A stretch of DNA of 64,000 nt from Streptomyces sp. NRRL S-337 (GCF_000720175.1 NZ_JOIX01000006.1:62001-126000); one strand, 5' to 3'; counted from the stretch's first letter, positions 1-8,628 are shown. Notes: generated from the letters alone by a model not told the origin. Program-made: numbers and translations.

Positions 1-170
1 GGAAGTCGGCAGGCAAGCACGACAAGAAGCGCATGTTCGGCGGGGCGTTCGTCGGTTCGACGCTCTGCCTCACGGCTGGCGCGGCCAACCTGCTCGGATT
101 CCTACCCGACGCGATCAACGCGGCCGGGCAGCAGGGCCGCGCCATCCTCGAAGGGGCGGGCATCCTGTGA
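1..170 (+). CDS. C-terminal end of a small hydrophobic prophage protein (partial)
   Basis: The open frame is already running at base 3 and stops at the TGA at 168-170, so only the last 55 residues are visible. They contain a hydrophobic Gly/Ala/Leu stretch that could be a membrane segment, after a basic KHDKKR patch. The stop overlaps the GTG start of the next gene by four bases, which indicates co-transcription and translational coupling. I do not recognise the family. It belongs to the prophage module left of the terminase genes, and its beginning lies outside the window. Confidence 0.55.
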   Translation, partial: KSAGKHDKKRMFGGAFVGSTLCLTAGAANLLGFLPDAINAAGQQGRAILEGAGIL

Positions 171-748
171 ACCGCCTCCACCGCGTGGCCGATCGGCTCT
201 GGTACGGCTCGATCGAGGTTGCCCGCCGTCGAGCGAATCGGATCACTGCCTGGATCAAGGCAGCACCGACCAGCCGCGGTTCGTGGGTCCGGCTCGGCGT
301 CGTGGTGGGCCTCGGCTGGATCGCGGTGCGCACCATCCGGGCCGCGCCCGGCCTGCTGTGGGTGATCACCGCTGGGTGGCTGTGGGCCGCCTACCGGGCC
401 GGGCGCGACCACGCCCCGGAGGCCGCCACCGAGGACGCTGACGACGCCCCCGCCGAGCCCCCGGGGGAGCAGTCCGCCGAGGCCGTGCGCACCCTCCTCC
501 TCGACCTCATGGGCGATGCCCGCGGGGTGCACCTGAAGACCGTCCTCGCCCACCTCCAGAAAGAGGGGCAGGGAGTGGGCTGGACGGTGACCGATCTGCG
601 CCTCCGTCTGGAGGCCTTGGGCATCCCCGTAGAACCCCTCCTGAAGCTCAACAAGGTGCCCACCCGCGGGGTCCTGAAAGCGGATCTCCTGGCCCCTTCC
701 CCGGCGGAGGCCCCGAACCCGTCTCCCGAGGCGTCTACCGCCGCCTGA
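167..748 (+). CDS. Prophage membrane protein with a C-terminal helical domain
   Basis: This is a 193-residue protein starting at a GTG that overlaps the previous stop (GTGA). Residues about 45-80 form one or two hydrophobic segments. Residues 80-105 are an acidic, Pro/Ala-rich linker. Residues about 105-170 form a compact helical region (containing DARGVHLKTVLAHLQ) that resembles the winged-helix-like tail of small proteins encoded beside transfer or spread genes in Streptomyces plasmids and phages. That resemblance is from memory and is weak. No enzymatic motif is visible. It is probably expressed with the truncated gene upstream; its function is unknown. Confidence 0.6.
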   Translation: MNRLHRVADRLWYGSIEVARRRANRITAWIKAAPTSRGSWVRLGVVVGLGWIAVRTIRAAPGLLWVITAGWLWAAYRAGRDHAPEAATEDADDAPAEPPGEQSAEAVRTLLLDLMGDARGVHLKTVLAHLQKEGQGVGWTVTDLRLRLEALGIPVEPLLKLNKVPTRGVLKADLLAPSPAEAPNPSPEASTAA

Positions 749-836
749 CCTGCACGTCTACCGCCCCATCTCCCGCCGCCTACCGGCCATCTACCCCCGT
801 CTCCCGGGGGCGTCTACCAACGAAAGGACACCTTCG

Positions 837-1100
837 ATGTCCCGCCCTGCCGAGTGGTTCCGCATCTACGACAGCAGCCCCGTCGCCGACGTCGACATCA
901 CCGCGACGTACCGCAAGGAGACCAGTGACGACGATGGGAGGACGTGGGAGTACCCGCGCCCGTCCACAGGCGAACACCTGCGCCTCGACATGAGCGATGC
1001 GCTGTACGCCGGATGCTCAGTCGACGTGCGCGACGGCGTCATCATCCTCCAGAGCCCACACCCCATGGGCGGGCTGGTCCGCTACACGCTCGCGCACTGA
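837..1100 (+). CDS. Hypothetical prophage protein, 87 aa
   Basis: An ATG follows an AAAGGA ribosome binding site at normal spacing. The 87-residue product is polar and has no membrane segment or recognisable motif. It begins with a WFRIYD stretch and ends with beta-rich VRYTLAH. The 88-base gap before it carries three copies of GTCTACC and a short CCCCCG/CGGGGG hairpin that may end the upstream transcript. It is the last gene before the palindromic site preceding the terminase genes. I cannot assign a function. Confidence 0.55.
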   Translation: MSRPAEWFRIYDSSPVADVDITATYRKETSDDDGRTWEYPRPSTGEHLRLDMSDALYAGCSVDVRDGVIILQSPHPMGGLVRYTLAH

Positions 1101-1294
1101 CCCGCCGCGCCCGACCGCGTGCAGGGCCACCGATGCCGAACGGCCACCCGCGTACCGTAGAAGCGACAACTATCCGAGCTGCTGGCGCTCCTCGGACCCC
1201 GCCCGCCCCGCCCCGGAACAGCGCCCGGGAGCGGGGCGGTTGCGCGCCCGGCCCCGTGCACAGCCCACGTGGCTCGACCGCGGCCGCCGATACA

Positions 1295-1310
1295 CTGACA
1301 ACGTTGTCAG
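1295..1310. promoter_or_regulatory. Perfect 16-bp palindrome (putative operator) before the terminase genes
   Basis: CTGACAACGTTGTCAG is a perfect palindrome centred 41 bases before the small terminase start. A TACACT sequence at 1291-1296 makes a good -10 element, which would put the transcription start inside the palindrome; no clear -35 is visible. The 14-bp core recurs at 5814-5827, at almost the same distance from the protease gene. The central CG with flanking AA/TT resembles LacI-family operators, but the binding protein is unknown. The rest of the 1101-1343 gap holds no gene that I can see. Confidence 0.6.
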
Positions 1311-1343
1311 AGCACCACCACCGGTCCGCCAGGGAGGTCACCC

Positions 1344-1871
1344 ATGAACCAACCCACCCCACCGGCGGACGACGACCGCGCACGCGACACCACCGGCAAG
1401 TTCGTCCGCACACCGGCCAGCGCCGCACGAGACGCCGCCGCGGCAGACCTCCGCAACGAGCGCCCCGCCGTGCCCTACCGGGAGATCGCCGAGCGCCTCG
1501 GCTACGCAGACAAGGGCGACGCATGGCGCGGCGTCCGGCGCGCCATCCAAGACGTGGCCCGCGAGCCGGTCGAGCGCCTCATCGAGACGGAGGCGGCCGA
1601 GCTGGACGCCCTGTACGTCGAGGCGATGGAGATCCTCGGCCGGAACCACGTCACCGTGAACCAGGGCCGCATCATCACCATGCGGGACCCCGACACCGGC
1701 ACGGAAGTGCCGCTCCCCGACGACGGGCCGAGGCTTGCCGCGCTCAACACCGCTCTGAAGATTCGCGAGTCGTACCGCAAGCTGCGCGGCCTCGATGCCG
1801 CCACAAAGACCGAGGTCAGCGGCGGCGTCCGGTACGAGATCGTTGGTGTCGACATGGAGCAGCTCCGGTGA
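1344..1871 (+). CDS. Phage terminase small subunit-like protein
   Basis: This 175-residue protein is encoded immediately before the terminase large subunit. Residues about 45-70 (YREIAERLGYADKG followed by a basic helix) look like a helix-turn-helix that would recognise the packaging site. The rest is helical, as expected for an oligomeric small terminase. An ATG follows a GGAGG ribosome binding site at 1334. The stop overlaps the next GTG by four bases. Assignment rests on position plus the HTH; sequence similarity to named small terminases cannot be tested here. Confidence 0.7.
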   Translation: MNQPTPPADDDRARDTTGKFVRTPASAARDAAAADLRNERPAVPYREIAERLGYADKGDAWRGVRRAIQDVAREPVERLIETEAAELDALYVEAMEILGRNHVTVNQGRIITMRDPDTGTEVPLPDDGPRLAALNTALKIRESYRKLRGLDAATKTEVSGGVRYEIVGVDMEQLR

Positions 1872-2098
1872 GCGCCCGCGAGGAACTGCACCGCGAGATG
1901 GTGCACAACCACCTCTACATGACCGACGAACGCGCCGACGAACTCATCGACGCCGCGATCGCCGAGGCCCTGAGCATCTACGGCAACCGCGAGGCTCTCT
2001 CACGCATCCTCGCCCGCGAGGCCCGGCTCGGCGCGCCCTGGCTCTGGGACGCTCTTGCGCGGGAGATCCGTGCTGGCCGACGGCTGGAGCGCTGGTGA
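1868..2098 (+). CDS. Small hypothetical protein between the terminase subunits, 76 aa
   Basis: This 76-residue helical protein starts at the GTG overlapping the small terminase stop and ends at a TGA that overlaps the GTG of the large terminase, so the three genes are chained by 4-nt overlaps. It is acidic and lacks membrane segments or cysteines. Its position suggests an accessory packaging protein, but nothing in the sequence proves this. Confidence 0.6.
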   Translation: MSAREELHREMVHNHLYMTDERADELIDAAIAEALSIYGNREALSRILAREARLGAPWLWDALAREIRAGRRLERW

Positions 2099-3480
2099 CC
2101 ACCGCGACGTTGGAGCACGTCTACGCGCCCCACGGCAGCGCCCTCGACGTGATGCACTGCCGGGCGCCCGAGGTGCTCATGTCCGGTCCGGCCGGCACCG
2201 GCAAGTCCCGGGCGTGCCTGGAGAAATTGCACCTGCTCGCGCTGGCCAACCCCGGTATGAGGGGGATCATCATCCGCAAGACCCTCGCCAGCCTCGGCAG
2301 TACGGCCCTGGTGACGTGGCGGGAGTGGGTCGCCAAAGAAGCTATCGACGCTGGCCTGGTGCGCTGGTACGGCGGCAGCGCGCAGGAGTCCCCGCAGTAC
2401 CGCTACACCAACGGCAGCGTCATCACCGTGGGTGGCATGGACAAGAGCACCCGAATCATGTCTTCCGAGTACGACATCGCCTATGTGCAAGAGGCGATCG
2501 AACTGACCGAGGACGACTGGGAGGCCATCACCACCCGCCTCCGCAACGGGCGAATCAGCTTTCAGCAGCTCATGGCCGACACCAACCCGAGCGTCCCCAC
2601 CCACTGGCTCAAGCAGCGCGCAGACCGCGGGGACACTGTCCTCCTCGACTGCCGCCATGAGGACAACCCCGTGTTGTTCCAGGACGGTGTCCTGACCGAG
2701 CGGGGACAGGACTACATCGGCAAGCTGGACAAACTCACCGGCGTCCGACACCTACGCCTACGCCGCGGCCTATGGGTCGCCGCCGAGGGCCTGGTGTACG
2801 AGGAGTACGACCCGCGCGTCCACCTGGTCGACCGGTTCGAGATACCCGAAGACTGGACCCGATGGATCACAGTCGACTTCGGGTTCACCAACCCCTTCGT
2901 CATGCAGTGGTGGGCCGAGGACCCGGACGGCCGCCTGTACCTCTACCGCGAGATCTACCGCTCCCGCCGCCTGGTCGAGGACCACGCCCGCCACGCGCTG
3001 CGCTTGGTCCGCCGCTGCGCCACCTGCTGCGGCTCCCGGGCCCGCGCGCACGACTGCCACATCTGCGAGGACTGCCACCTGGTGTGGGCCGAGCCCAAGC
3101 CGCGGGCCGTCATCTGCGACCACGACGCCGAGGACCGCGCCACCCTCGAAAGGCACCTCGACATGGGCACCAGCGCGGCCAAGAAGACGGTGTCAGACGG
3201 CATCCAGGCGGTGCAGGCACGGTTCAAGGAGGCCGGCGACGGCCGGCCGAGGCTCTTCATACTGCGGGACGCCGTGGTCGAACGGGACGCCGCCCTGGCC
3301 GACGCCAAGAAGCCGACCTCCACAGAGGAGGAGTTGGGCGGCTATGTGTGGGACCAGCAGCCCGGCAAACAGCCGAAAGAGCAGCCGCTCAAGGTCGACG
3401 ATCACGGCATGGACGCCATGCGCTACATGGCCGCCGAACTCGACCTCGGCGGACGACCCCGAATGAGGTGGGTGCGATGA
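2095..3480 (+). CDS. Phage terminase large subunit (TerL)
   Basis: This 461-residue protein is the ATPase-nuclease that packages DNA into the prohead. I chose the GTG at 2095 because it overlaps the preceding stop; the frame is open further upstream without a good start. Walker A is GPAGTGKS at about residue 25, and the acidic IAYVQEAIE segment fits Walker B. ITVDFGFTNPF at about residues 258-268 is the first nuclease-domain Asp motif. Unusually, the region of residues 300-330 carries three CxxC-type pairs (CATCC, CHICEDC) forming a possible zinc knuckle inserted in the nuclease domain. It lies in a four-gene packaging run with overlaps on both sides. Confidence 0.93.
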   Translation: MTTATLEHVYAPHGSALDVMHCRAPEVLMSGPAGTGKSRACLEKLHLLALANPGMRGIIIRKTLASLGSTALVTWREWVAKEAIDAGLVRWYGGSAQESPQYRYTNGSVITVGGMDKSTRIMSSEYDIAYVQEAIELTEDDWEAITTRLRNGRISFQQLMADTNPSVPTHWLKQRADRGDTVLLDCRHEDNPVLFQDGVLTERGQDYIGKLDKLTGVRHLRLRRGLWVAAEGLVYEEYDPRVHLVDRFEIPEDWTRWITVDFGFTNPFVMQWWAEDPDGRLYLYREIYRSRRLVEDHARHALRLVRRCATCCGSRARAHDCHICEDCHLVWAEPKPRAVICDHDAEDRATLERHLDMGTSAAKKTVSDGIQAVQARFKEAGDGRPRLFILRDAVVERDAALADAKKPTSTEEELGGYVWDQQPGKQPKEQPLKVDDHGMDAMRYMAAELDLGGRPRMRWVR

Positions 3481-3665
3481 GCCCGATCAGAAAACTCGGC
3501 CCCCTCTGGGGACGTGCACGCAGCACGCTGCTGACCCTCGCAGGGTTCGGCGGCCTCACCGCCGCCGCCTGGACGGTGGCCCTGCCGCTCGGCCTCGCCG
3601 TCGGTGGCCTGAGCTGCTTTGCGCTGGAGTACCTGACCGCTGACGACTCTGGGAGGACACGATGA
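3477..3665 (+). CDS. Small membrane protein between terminase and portal, 62 aa
   Basis: The ATG at 3477 overlaps the terminase stop (ATGA) and the stop overlaps the portal ATG, so translation is coupled on both sides. After a basic N-terminus (RKLGPLWGRAR), residues about 17-52 are hydrophobic and could make two short membrane helices. Small membrane proteins are occasionally found here in actinophages. The function is unknown. Confidence 0.65.
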   Translation: MSPIRKLGPLWGRARSTLLTLAGFGGLTAAAWTVALPLGLAVGGLSCFALEYLTADDSGRTR

Positions 3666-5809
3666 GGTCTCCCCTCGGCGCACTGCTCAACAAGGCGGCA
3701 GGCGGGCCTCCGGTGCCGTTCGTCTCCCGCGGTACCAGAACCGTCCCGTTCATGCGCCGCCGCGACGCTGAGCAGCAGATGGCTGCCATGGGCGCGGTGG
3801 GCACTCTGTTCGCCATTGTCCAGCGCACCTCGACCGCGGTTGCCGAGGTCGAGTGGAAGCTGTGGCGTACGGCCAAGAACGGCAACCCGGACGAGCGGAC
3901 TGAGGTCACCTCTCACGCCGCGTTGGACCTGTGGAACAAGCCCAATCCGTACATGCCGCGGCATGAGTTCGTGGAGACCTTCGAGCAGCACCTCGACCTC
4001 ACCGGCGAGGGCTGGTGGGTCATCGCCCGGGACCCGCGGTTCTCCATCCCGCTGGAGCTGTGGCCGGTGCGCCCGGACCGGATGGAGCCGATCCCGGACC
4101 CCGTGGAGTTCCTCACCGGATACCTGTACCTGGGCCCATCGGGCGAGCGGGTGCAGCTGGGCCGGGATGAGGTGGTGCAGTTGCGCACCCCGAACCCGCT
4201 GGATCCGTACCGCGGGATGGGGCCGGTGCAAAGCATGCTCGCCGACCTGGACGCGACCCGCTATTCGGCCGAGTGGAACAGGAACTTCTTCCTCAACTCG
4301 GCCGAGCCCGGCGGAATCGTCGAGGTCGAGAAGCGCCTGTCCGACGCCGAGTTCGACGAGTTCACCGCGCGGTGGGGGGAGCAGCACAAGGGCACCGCGA
4401 ACGCGCACCGCGTGGGCCTCCTCGAAGGCGGCATGAAGTGGGTCGACCGCAAGTACACGATGCGGGACATGCAGTTCGCCGAGCTGCGGAACGTCGGCCG
4501 GGAGGTCATCCGCGAGGCGTTCGGCATGCCCAAGGGGATGCTCGGCACCGTCGATGACGTCAACCGGGCGAACGCCGAGGCCGGCGAGGTCATGTTCGCC
4601 CGGTACCTGGTGGTGCCTCGCCTCGACCGGATCAAGGCCGCGCTCAACCACGACCTGCTGCCGCTGTTCGGGCCGACGGCCAGGGGCCTGGAGTTCGACT
4701 ACGTCAACCCGGTGCCGGCGGACCGTGAGCTGGAGGCGAAGGAACTCACGTCGAAGGCCGAGGCCGCACGCAACTTGATCGAGGCGGGCGGGTACGGGCC
4801 GGAAGTGCTCGCCGCGGTGGGCCTGCCTGAGTTCGCGTTCGGTCGACCGGACGCGGACCCGGATAAGGAGCTGCTGATCAAGCTGGTGACGGCCGCGCCG
4901 GCGGCGTTGGCCGGGACCATCCTGCCGCTGCTCGGCATCGAGGTGCCCCCGCCGCCGGCCCCCGCGGCCCCGGAGCCGGCACCGGCACCGCCGGCTGCCC
5001 GGAACAGTCTGTCCGTGTTCGACCTCGCCCGGGCCCGCGCCCCACACCGGCCCGCACTCCGCGCGCAGGACCAGGCCGAGGATGACGACGGCCTCGACGC
5101 CGCACGGGCCGCCCTGGACGACGCCCTCGACCAACTGCTCGACGACTGGCAGGACATCAGCGCCGACCAGCGCGACGCCCTGATCGAGCAGGTGCGCGCC
5201 GCGGTCGAGGACGGCGACACCGAAGCGCTCAGCGCGCTCACGGCCAGCAGCGAGGCGGGCGCCGCGGCGCTCACCGCGGCCATGGCCGCCCTGTGGGGGA
5301 CGGCGGCCGGGCAGGTCGTGGCGGAGGCGTCCGCGCACGGTGCCACCGTCGAGGAGCCGGAGGCGCCCGAGGAGCAACTCGGCGCAGTGGCCGGGGCGGT
5401 GGCCGCGCTGCTCGCGGCGGGGCTGGCGGCGGCGGCCGGCCGTGAGGCGCTGCGGCTGATGGTGCCGGGCGCGGTGGCGGCGGAGGTGGCCGAGCAGGTG
5501 CGCGCGTTCCTGGTGGCGCTGTCGGATCGTCCGTTGCGGGATGCGCTCGGCGGCGCGCTCCACCGGGCCCTGAACGGGGCGCGGTTGGCGGTGTGTGCGC
5601 TGGCGCTGGAGGCCGTGCCAGGGGCATCGCTGGTTGCGGCGGAGCGGCTGGACGCCAATCGGTGCGCGCCGTGCTCGGCCGTGGACGGGCGGGTGTTCAG
5701 CGGTCTGGCGGAGGCTCAGGCGGCGTACGGGACGGGCGGGTACCGGGAGTGTCTGGGGGGTGTGCGGTGCAGGGGCACCGTTGCTATCCGGTGGGATGGT
5801 GCACAATGA
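3662..5809 (+). CDS. HK97-type portal protein fused to a MuF-like C-terminal domain
   Basis: This 715-residue protein is far longer than a usual 400-500-residue portal. Residues about 35-430 look like the HK97-type portal fold, including LWPVRPDRMEP, EWNRNFFLNSAEPGG and the helical EAFGMPKGMLG region. Residues 430-640 are Ala/Asp/Glu-rich and mostly helical. The last 75 residues contain CAPCSAVDGRVF followed by a Cys-rich end (ECLGGVRCRGT), the signature found at the C-terminus of SPP1 gp7/MuF minor head proteins. So the ring through which DNA passes and the ejected minor head protein appear to be one polypeptide. It is followed by the second palindromic control site. Confidence 0.88.
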   Translation: MRSPLGALLNKAAGGPPVPFVSRGTRTVPFMRRRDAEQQMAAMGAVGTLFAIVQRTSTAVAEVEWKLWRTAKNGNPDERTEVTSHAALDLWNKPNPYMPRHEFVETFEQHLDLTGEGWWVIARDPRFSIPLELWPVRPDRMEPIPDPVEFLTGYLYLGPSGERVQLGRDEVVQLRTPNPLDPYRGMGPVQSMLADLDATRYSAEWNRNFFLNSAEPGGIVEVEKRLSDAEFDEFTARWGEQHKGTANAHRVGLLEGGMKWVDRKYTMRDMQFAELRNVGREVIREAFGMPKGMLGTVDDVNRANAEAGEVMFARYLVVPRLDRIKAALNHDLLPLFGPTARGLEFDYVNPVPADRELEAKELTSKAEAARNLIEAGGYGPEVLAAVGLPEFAFGRPDADPDKELLIKLVTAAPAALAGTILPLLGIEVPPPPAPAAPEPAPAPPAARNSLSVFDLARARAPHRPALRAQDQAEDDDGLDAARAALDDALDQLLDDWQDISADQRDALIEQVRAAVEDGDTEALSALTASSEAGAAALTAAMAALWGTAAGQVVAEASAHGATVEEPEAPEEQLGAVAGAVAALLAAGLAAAAGREALRLMVPGAVAAEVAEQVRAFLVALSDRPLRDALGGALHRALNGARLAVCALALEAVPGASLVAAERLDANRCAPCSAVDGRVFSGLAEAQAAYGTGGYRECLGGVRCRGTVAIRWDGAQ

Positions 5810-5812
5810 GTT

Positions 5813-5828
5813 CTGACAACGTTGTCAT
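5813..5828. promoter_or_regulatory. Second copy of the late-gene palindrome before the protease gene
   Basis: CTGACAACGTTGTCAT contains the same perfect 14-bp palindrome (5814-5827) as the site at 1296-1309. It ends 31 bases before the protease start. CACAAT at 5802-5807 is a plausible -10 and TTGCTA at 5781-5786 a plausible -35, with a short 15-bp spacer, so transcription would begin at the palindrome edge. A second promoter-operator inside the head operon would give separate control of protease and capsid. Confidence 0.6.
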
Positions 5829-5858
5829 CGTTGTGGTTGAGCGGTTGGGGAGGCCCTG

Positions 5859-7154
5859 ATGCACGGCAAGATGAGGTCAACTCGTCCCGTCGCGTCGCTG
5901 CGTCAGGGCCGCACCGACTGGTACCGCATCACCAACCTCGGGCAGTCCGCTGCCGAGGTCGTCATCTACGACGAGATCGGTTATTTCGGGGTCACCGCCG
6001 AGGACTTCATGTCCGAACTCCGCGACCTCGACGTCTCGGCCATCACCCTCCGCGTGAACAGCCCCGGGGGCGAGATCTTCGACGGCATCGCCATCCACAA
6101 CCTGCTTCGCAGCCACCGAGCATACGTCACGACCTACGTGGATTCCCTGGCCGCATCCATCGCTTCCGTCATCGCCCTCGCTGGTGACCGGGTCATCATG
6201 CAGCCGCACTCACAGATGATGATCCACGACGGTTCCGGGCTCGCCATCGGCAATGCGTCCGACATGCGCGAGACCGCCGACCTCCTCGACCGACAGAGCG
6301 ACAACATCGCGGGCATCTACGCCGAGCGAGCCGGCGGCACGCCCGAGGAGTGGCGCGAGCGGATGCGCGCAGAGACCTGGTACACGGCGGCCGAGGCGGT
6401 AGCCGCCGGCCTGGCCGATGAGGTGGCCGAGACCCGGCAGCGTCCCGACGCTGAACCGGACCAGCCCGAACCGGCGCTGGCCAACAGTTGGGACCTGTCC
6501 CTGTTCCGCTACGCCGGCCGCTCGCAGGCTCCGGACCCGGCCGTCCCTGCGCCGGTCGACACGGCGAGCAGCGTGCACCACACGGCCACCGAGGACAGCT
6601 CTTGGGACGGCCCGGCGGCGGTCGCCAAGATGCCCAACGACGGCACAGTGCTGAAGGCCACCCACGCGTGGCGAGACCCCGACGGCGACCCGGACGCCAA
6701 GGCCACCTACAAGTTCCCGCACCACCGGGAGAAGGGCGGGGCGGCGAACCTCGCGGCATGCCGCAACGGTCTCGCCCGGCTCGACTCCGCGGACGTCCCC
6801 GACGGGGAGCGCGCGGGCGTCCGGGCGCACCTGGAAGCCCACCTCTCCGACGGCAACGCCGAGGACCGGGCCGACACCGAGTTGACCGCGTCCGCCGCCG
6901 ACGGGACACCCGCGGGACAACCGGACGCCACTGTCCCGGACACGGCCACCGCCCAGGACACCAAGCCTCCGACCAGCGAGGACACCGTCCAGGACGTGTC
7001 CCGCAGCGAGGACACCCCCGCCGACGACCCCACCGGTGACGACGACTGGGCGGCGATGACCGCCCGCCTGATACCCGACGACGCGGACGACTGGTCAGCG
7101 CTCGTCTCCAACCTGACCACCGATCCCGCGTCGTCCAGCGCGGCGGACGCCTGA
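5859..7154 (+). CDS. ClpP-type prohead maturation protease with C-terminal extension
   Basis: This 431-residue protein probably cleaves scaffold and capsid during head maturation. Residues 20-205 are a ClpP/crotonase fold: NSPGGEIFDG gives the oxyanion region, DSLAASIAS the nucleophilic Ser, and MMIHDGS the catalytic His. After a Pro/Ala linker, residues 245-330 form a second conserved block (KFPHHREKGGAANLAACRNG, then RAHLEAHL) commonly fused to such proteases in actinophages. The Asp/Thr-rich C-terminus may serve as scaffold; no separate scaffold gene is visible. The ATG follows GGGGAGG. The major capsid gene begins 11 bases downstream. Confidence 0.88.
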   Translation: MHGKMRSTRPVASLRQGRTDWYRITNLGQSAAEVVIYDEIGYFGVTAEDFMSELRDLDVSAITLRVNSPGGEIFDGIAIHNLLRSHRAYVTTYVDSLAASIASVIALAGDRVIMQPHSQMMIHDGSGLAIGNASDMRETADLLDRQSDNIAGIYAERAGGTPEEWRERMRAETWYTAAEAVAAGLADEVAETRQRPDAEPDQPEPALANSWDLSLFRYAGRSQAPDPAVPAPVDTASSVHHTATEDSSWDGPAAVAKMPNDGTVLKATHAWRDPDGDPDAKATYKFPHHREKGGAANLAACRNGLARLDSADVPDGERAGVRAHLEAHLSDGNAEDRADTELTASAADGTPAGQPDATVPDTATAQDTKPPTSEDTVQDVSRSEDTPADDPTGDDDWAAMTARLIPDDADDWSALVSNLTTDPASSSAADA

Positions 7155-7165
7155 GGAGGCAACCA

Positions 7166-8536
7166 GTGGCACCCACAACGACCGTCCCGCGCAACGCCAC
7201 GGAGCTGGCGGAGATGCTCGCCGACCCGGCCAAGCTGAAGCAGGTGATGGAGAACCGGGAGTCCCTCGCCGAGTTCATCAACGCCTACGCCACGAACCAG
7301 CAGAGTGAGGGCACCGAGCTGAACCGGCTGGTGGCCGAGGAGACGCAGAAGGTGTTCGCGCAGATGCTGCGCGACAACGGCATGACCCCGGGCAAGAACG
7401 ACGTCAAGCGCCTCGACCTCGACCCGCAGAACAAGCGCGCGGGCAAGTCCGCGAACATGCTGACCTCCCACCGGCAGGGCACCGCCCACAACCCGTCCGC
7501 CCCGGGCGCGGCCGTGGACCAGCACTTCACCAACGGCATCGACTACGTACGGACGATCTGGCACAAGAACACGAGCAACGACATCGGCGAGAAGCTCGCC
7601 GCGCTCCGCAACGCCGCGGGCAGCGTGTCCCCTGCGGACGGCGGGTTCCTGGTCCCGGAGACGCTGCGTTCCCAGCTGATGGAGATCGCCCTCGAACAGT
7701 CGGTAGTCCGGCCGCTGGCGACCGTCGTGCCGATGGAGTCGCCGCGCGTCCCCTTCCCGATGATCGACAGCACCACCAACGCCGGCTCCGTGTTCGGCGG
7801 GATGGTCGCCTACTGGGGCGAGGAGGGCGCCGCCCTCCAGGACGCCAACCCGAAGTTCGGCCGCATCACCCTGGACGCGAAGAAGCTGACGGGCCTCTCG
7901 GCCGTGCCGAATGAGCTGCTCCAGGACTCCATCACCAGCTTCGCCGCGCTGCTGGAGCGACTTTGGCCGCAGGCCCTCGCGTTCGAGGAGGACGCCAAGT
8001 TCATCGGTGGCTCGGGCGTCGGCGAGCCGCTCGGGTTCCGTGGCGCGGGCAACCCGGCCGCGGTCGCGGTGACTCGCACCACCGCCAACAAGATCAAGTT
8101 TGAGGACATCGTGGGTATGTACGCGCGGATGCTGCCGAGCAGCCTTTCGCGCGCCGTGTGGACCTGCTCCCCGGACGCTCTCCCGCAGCTGCTCACCATG
8201 TCGCTGACCGTCGGCACCGGCGGCAACTCGGTGTTCGTGGTCAACGCCGCCGGGCCCGCGCCCATGACGATCTTCGGTCGGCCGCTCATCATCACCGAGA
8301 AGGGCGGCACCCTCGGTGCCCGCGGTGATCTGGCCTTCACCGACCTCTCGTACTACCTCGTCGGCGACCGCCAGACCATGAGCGCCGACAGCAGCACCGA
8401 CTACAACTTCGGCTCCGACAAGACGACTTTCAGGATCATCCAAAGGGTCGACGGCCGCCCCTGGCTCCAGTCCGCCATCACCCCGCAGAACGGCAGCAGC
8501 AACACGCTGTCCCCGTTCGTCGAACTGGCCGCGTAA
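7166..8536 (+). CDS. Major capsid protein, HK97 fold
   Basis: This 456-residue protein starts at GTG after a strong GAGGAGG site. An N-terminal helical region of about 130 residues matches the delta domain removed by the maturation protease. The HK97-like body then begins with DGGFLVPETLRSQLMEIALE and continues through FAALLERLWPQALAFEEDAKF and GEPLGFRG. It is placed between the protease and head-completion genes, as in most HK97-like phages. A 9-bp perfect hairpin follows the stop at 8546-8573 and may limit read-through from this highly expressed gene. Confidence 0.92.
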   Translation: MAPTTTVPRNATELAEMLADPAKLKQVMENRESLAEFINAYATNQQSEGTELNRLVAEETQKVFAQMLRDNGMTPGKNDVKRLDLDPQNKRAGKSANMLTSHRQGTAHNPSAPGAAVDQHFTNGIDYVRTIWHKNTSNDIGEKLAALRNAAGSVSPADGGFLVPETLRSQLMEIALEQSVVRPLATVVPMESPRVPFPMIDSTTNAGSVFGGMVAYWGEEGAALQDANPKFGRITLDAKKLTGLSAVPNELLQDSITSFAALLERLWPQALAFEEDAKFIGGSGVGEPLGFRGAGNPAAVAVTRTTANKIKFEDIVGMYARMLPSSLSRAVWTCSPDALPQLLTMSLTVGTGGNSVFVVNAAGPAPMTIFGRPLIITEKGGTLGARGDLAFTDLSYYLVGDRQTMSADSSTDYNFGSDKTTFRIIQRVDGRPWLQSAITPQNGSSNTLSPFVELAA

Positions 8537-8545
8537 CTCCCAGGT

Positions 8546-8573
8546 CGGCGGCGGCATTCGCACCCCGCCGCCG
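8546..8573 (+). terminator. Hairpin after the capsid gene
   Basis: CGGCGGCGG at 8546-8554 pairs perfectly with CCGCCGCCG at 8565-8573 around a 10-base loop, 10 bases after the capsid stop. There is no U-tract, so it is more likely an attenuator or mRNA-stabilising end than a full terminator. Confidence 0.45.
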
Positions 8574-8628
8574 GCCACCAACCACCCGGCAGTGTCGCCC
8601 CGGGGCGGCAACCAGACAGGAGAACCGC

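Noticed and set aside
3389..5806. 805-codon leftward frame opposite the portal gene
   Set aside because: Shadow of the portal frame; Arg/His/Gln-rich and lacking motifs.
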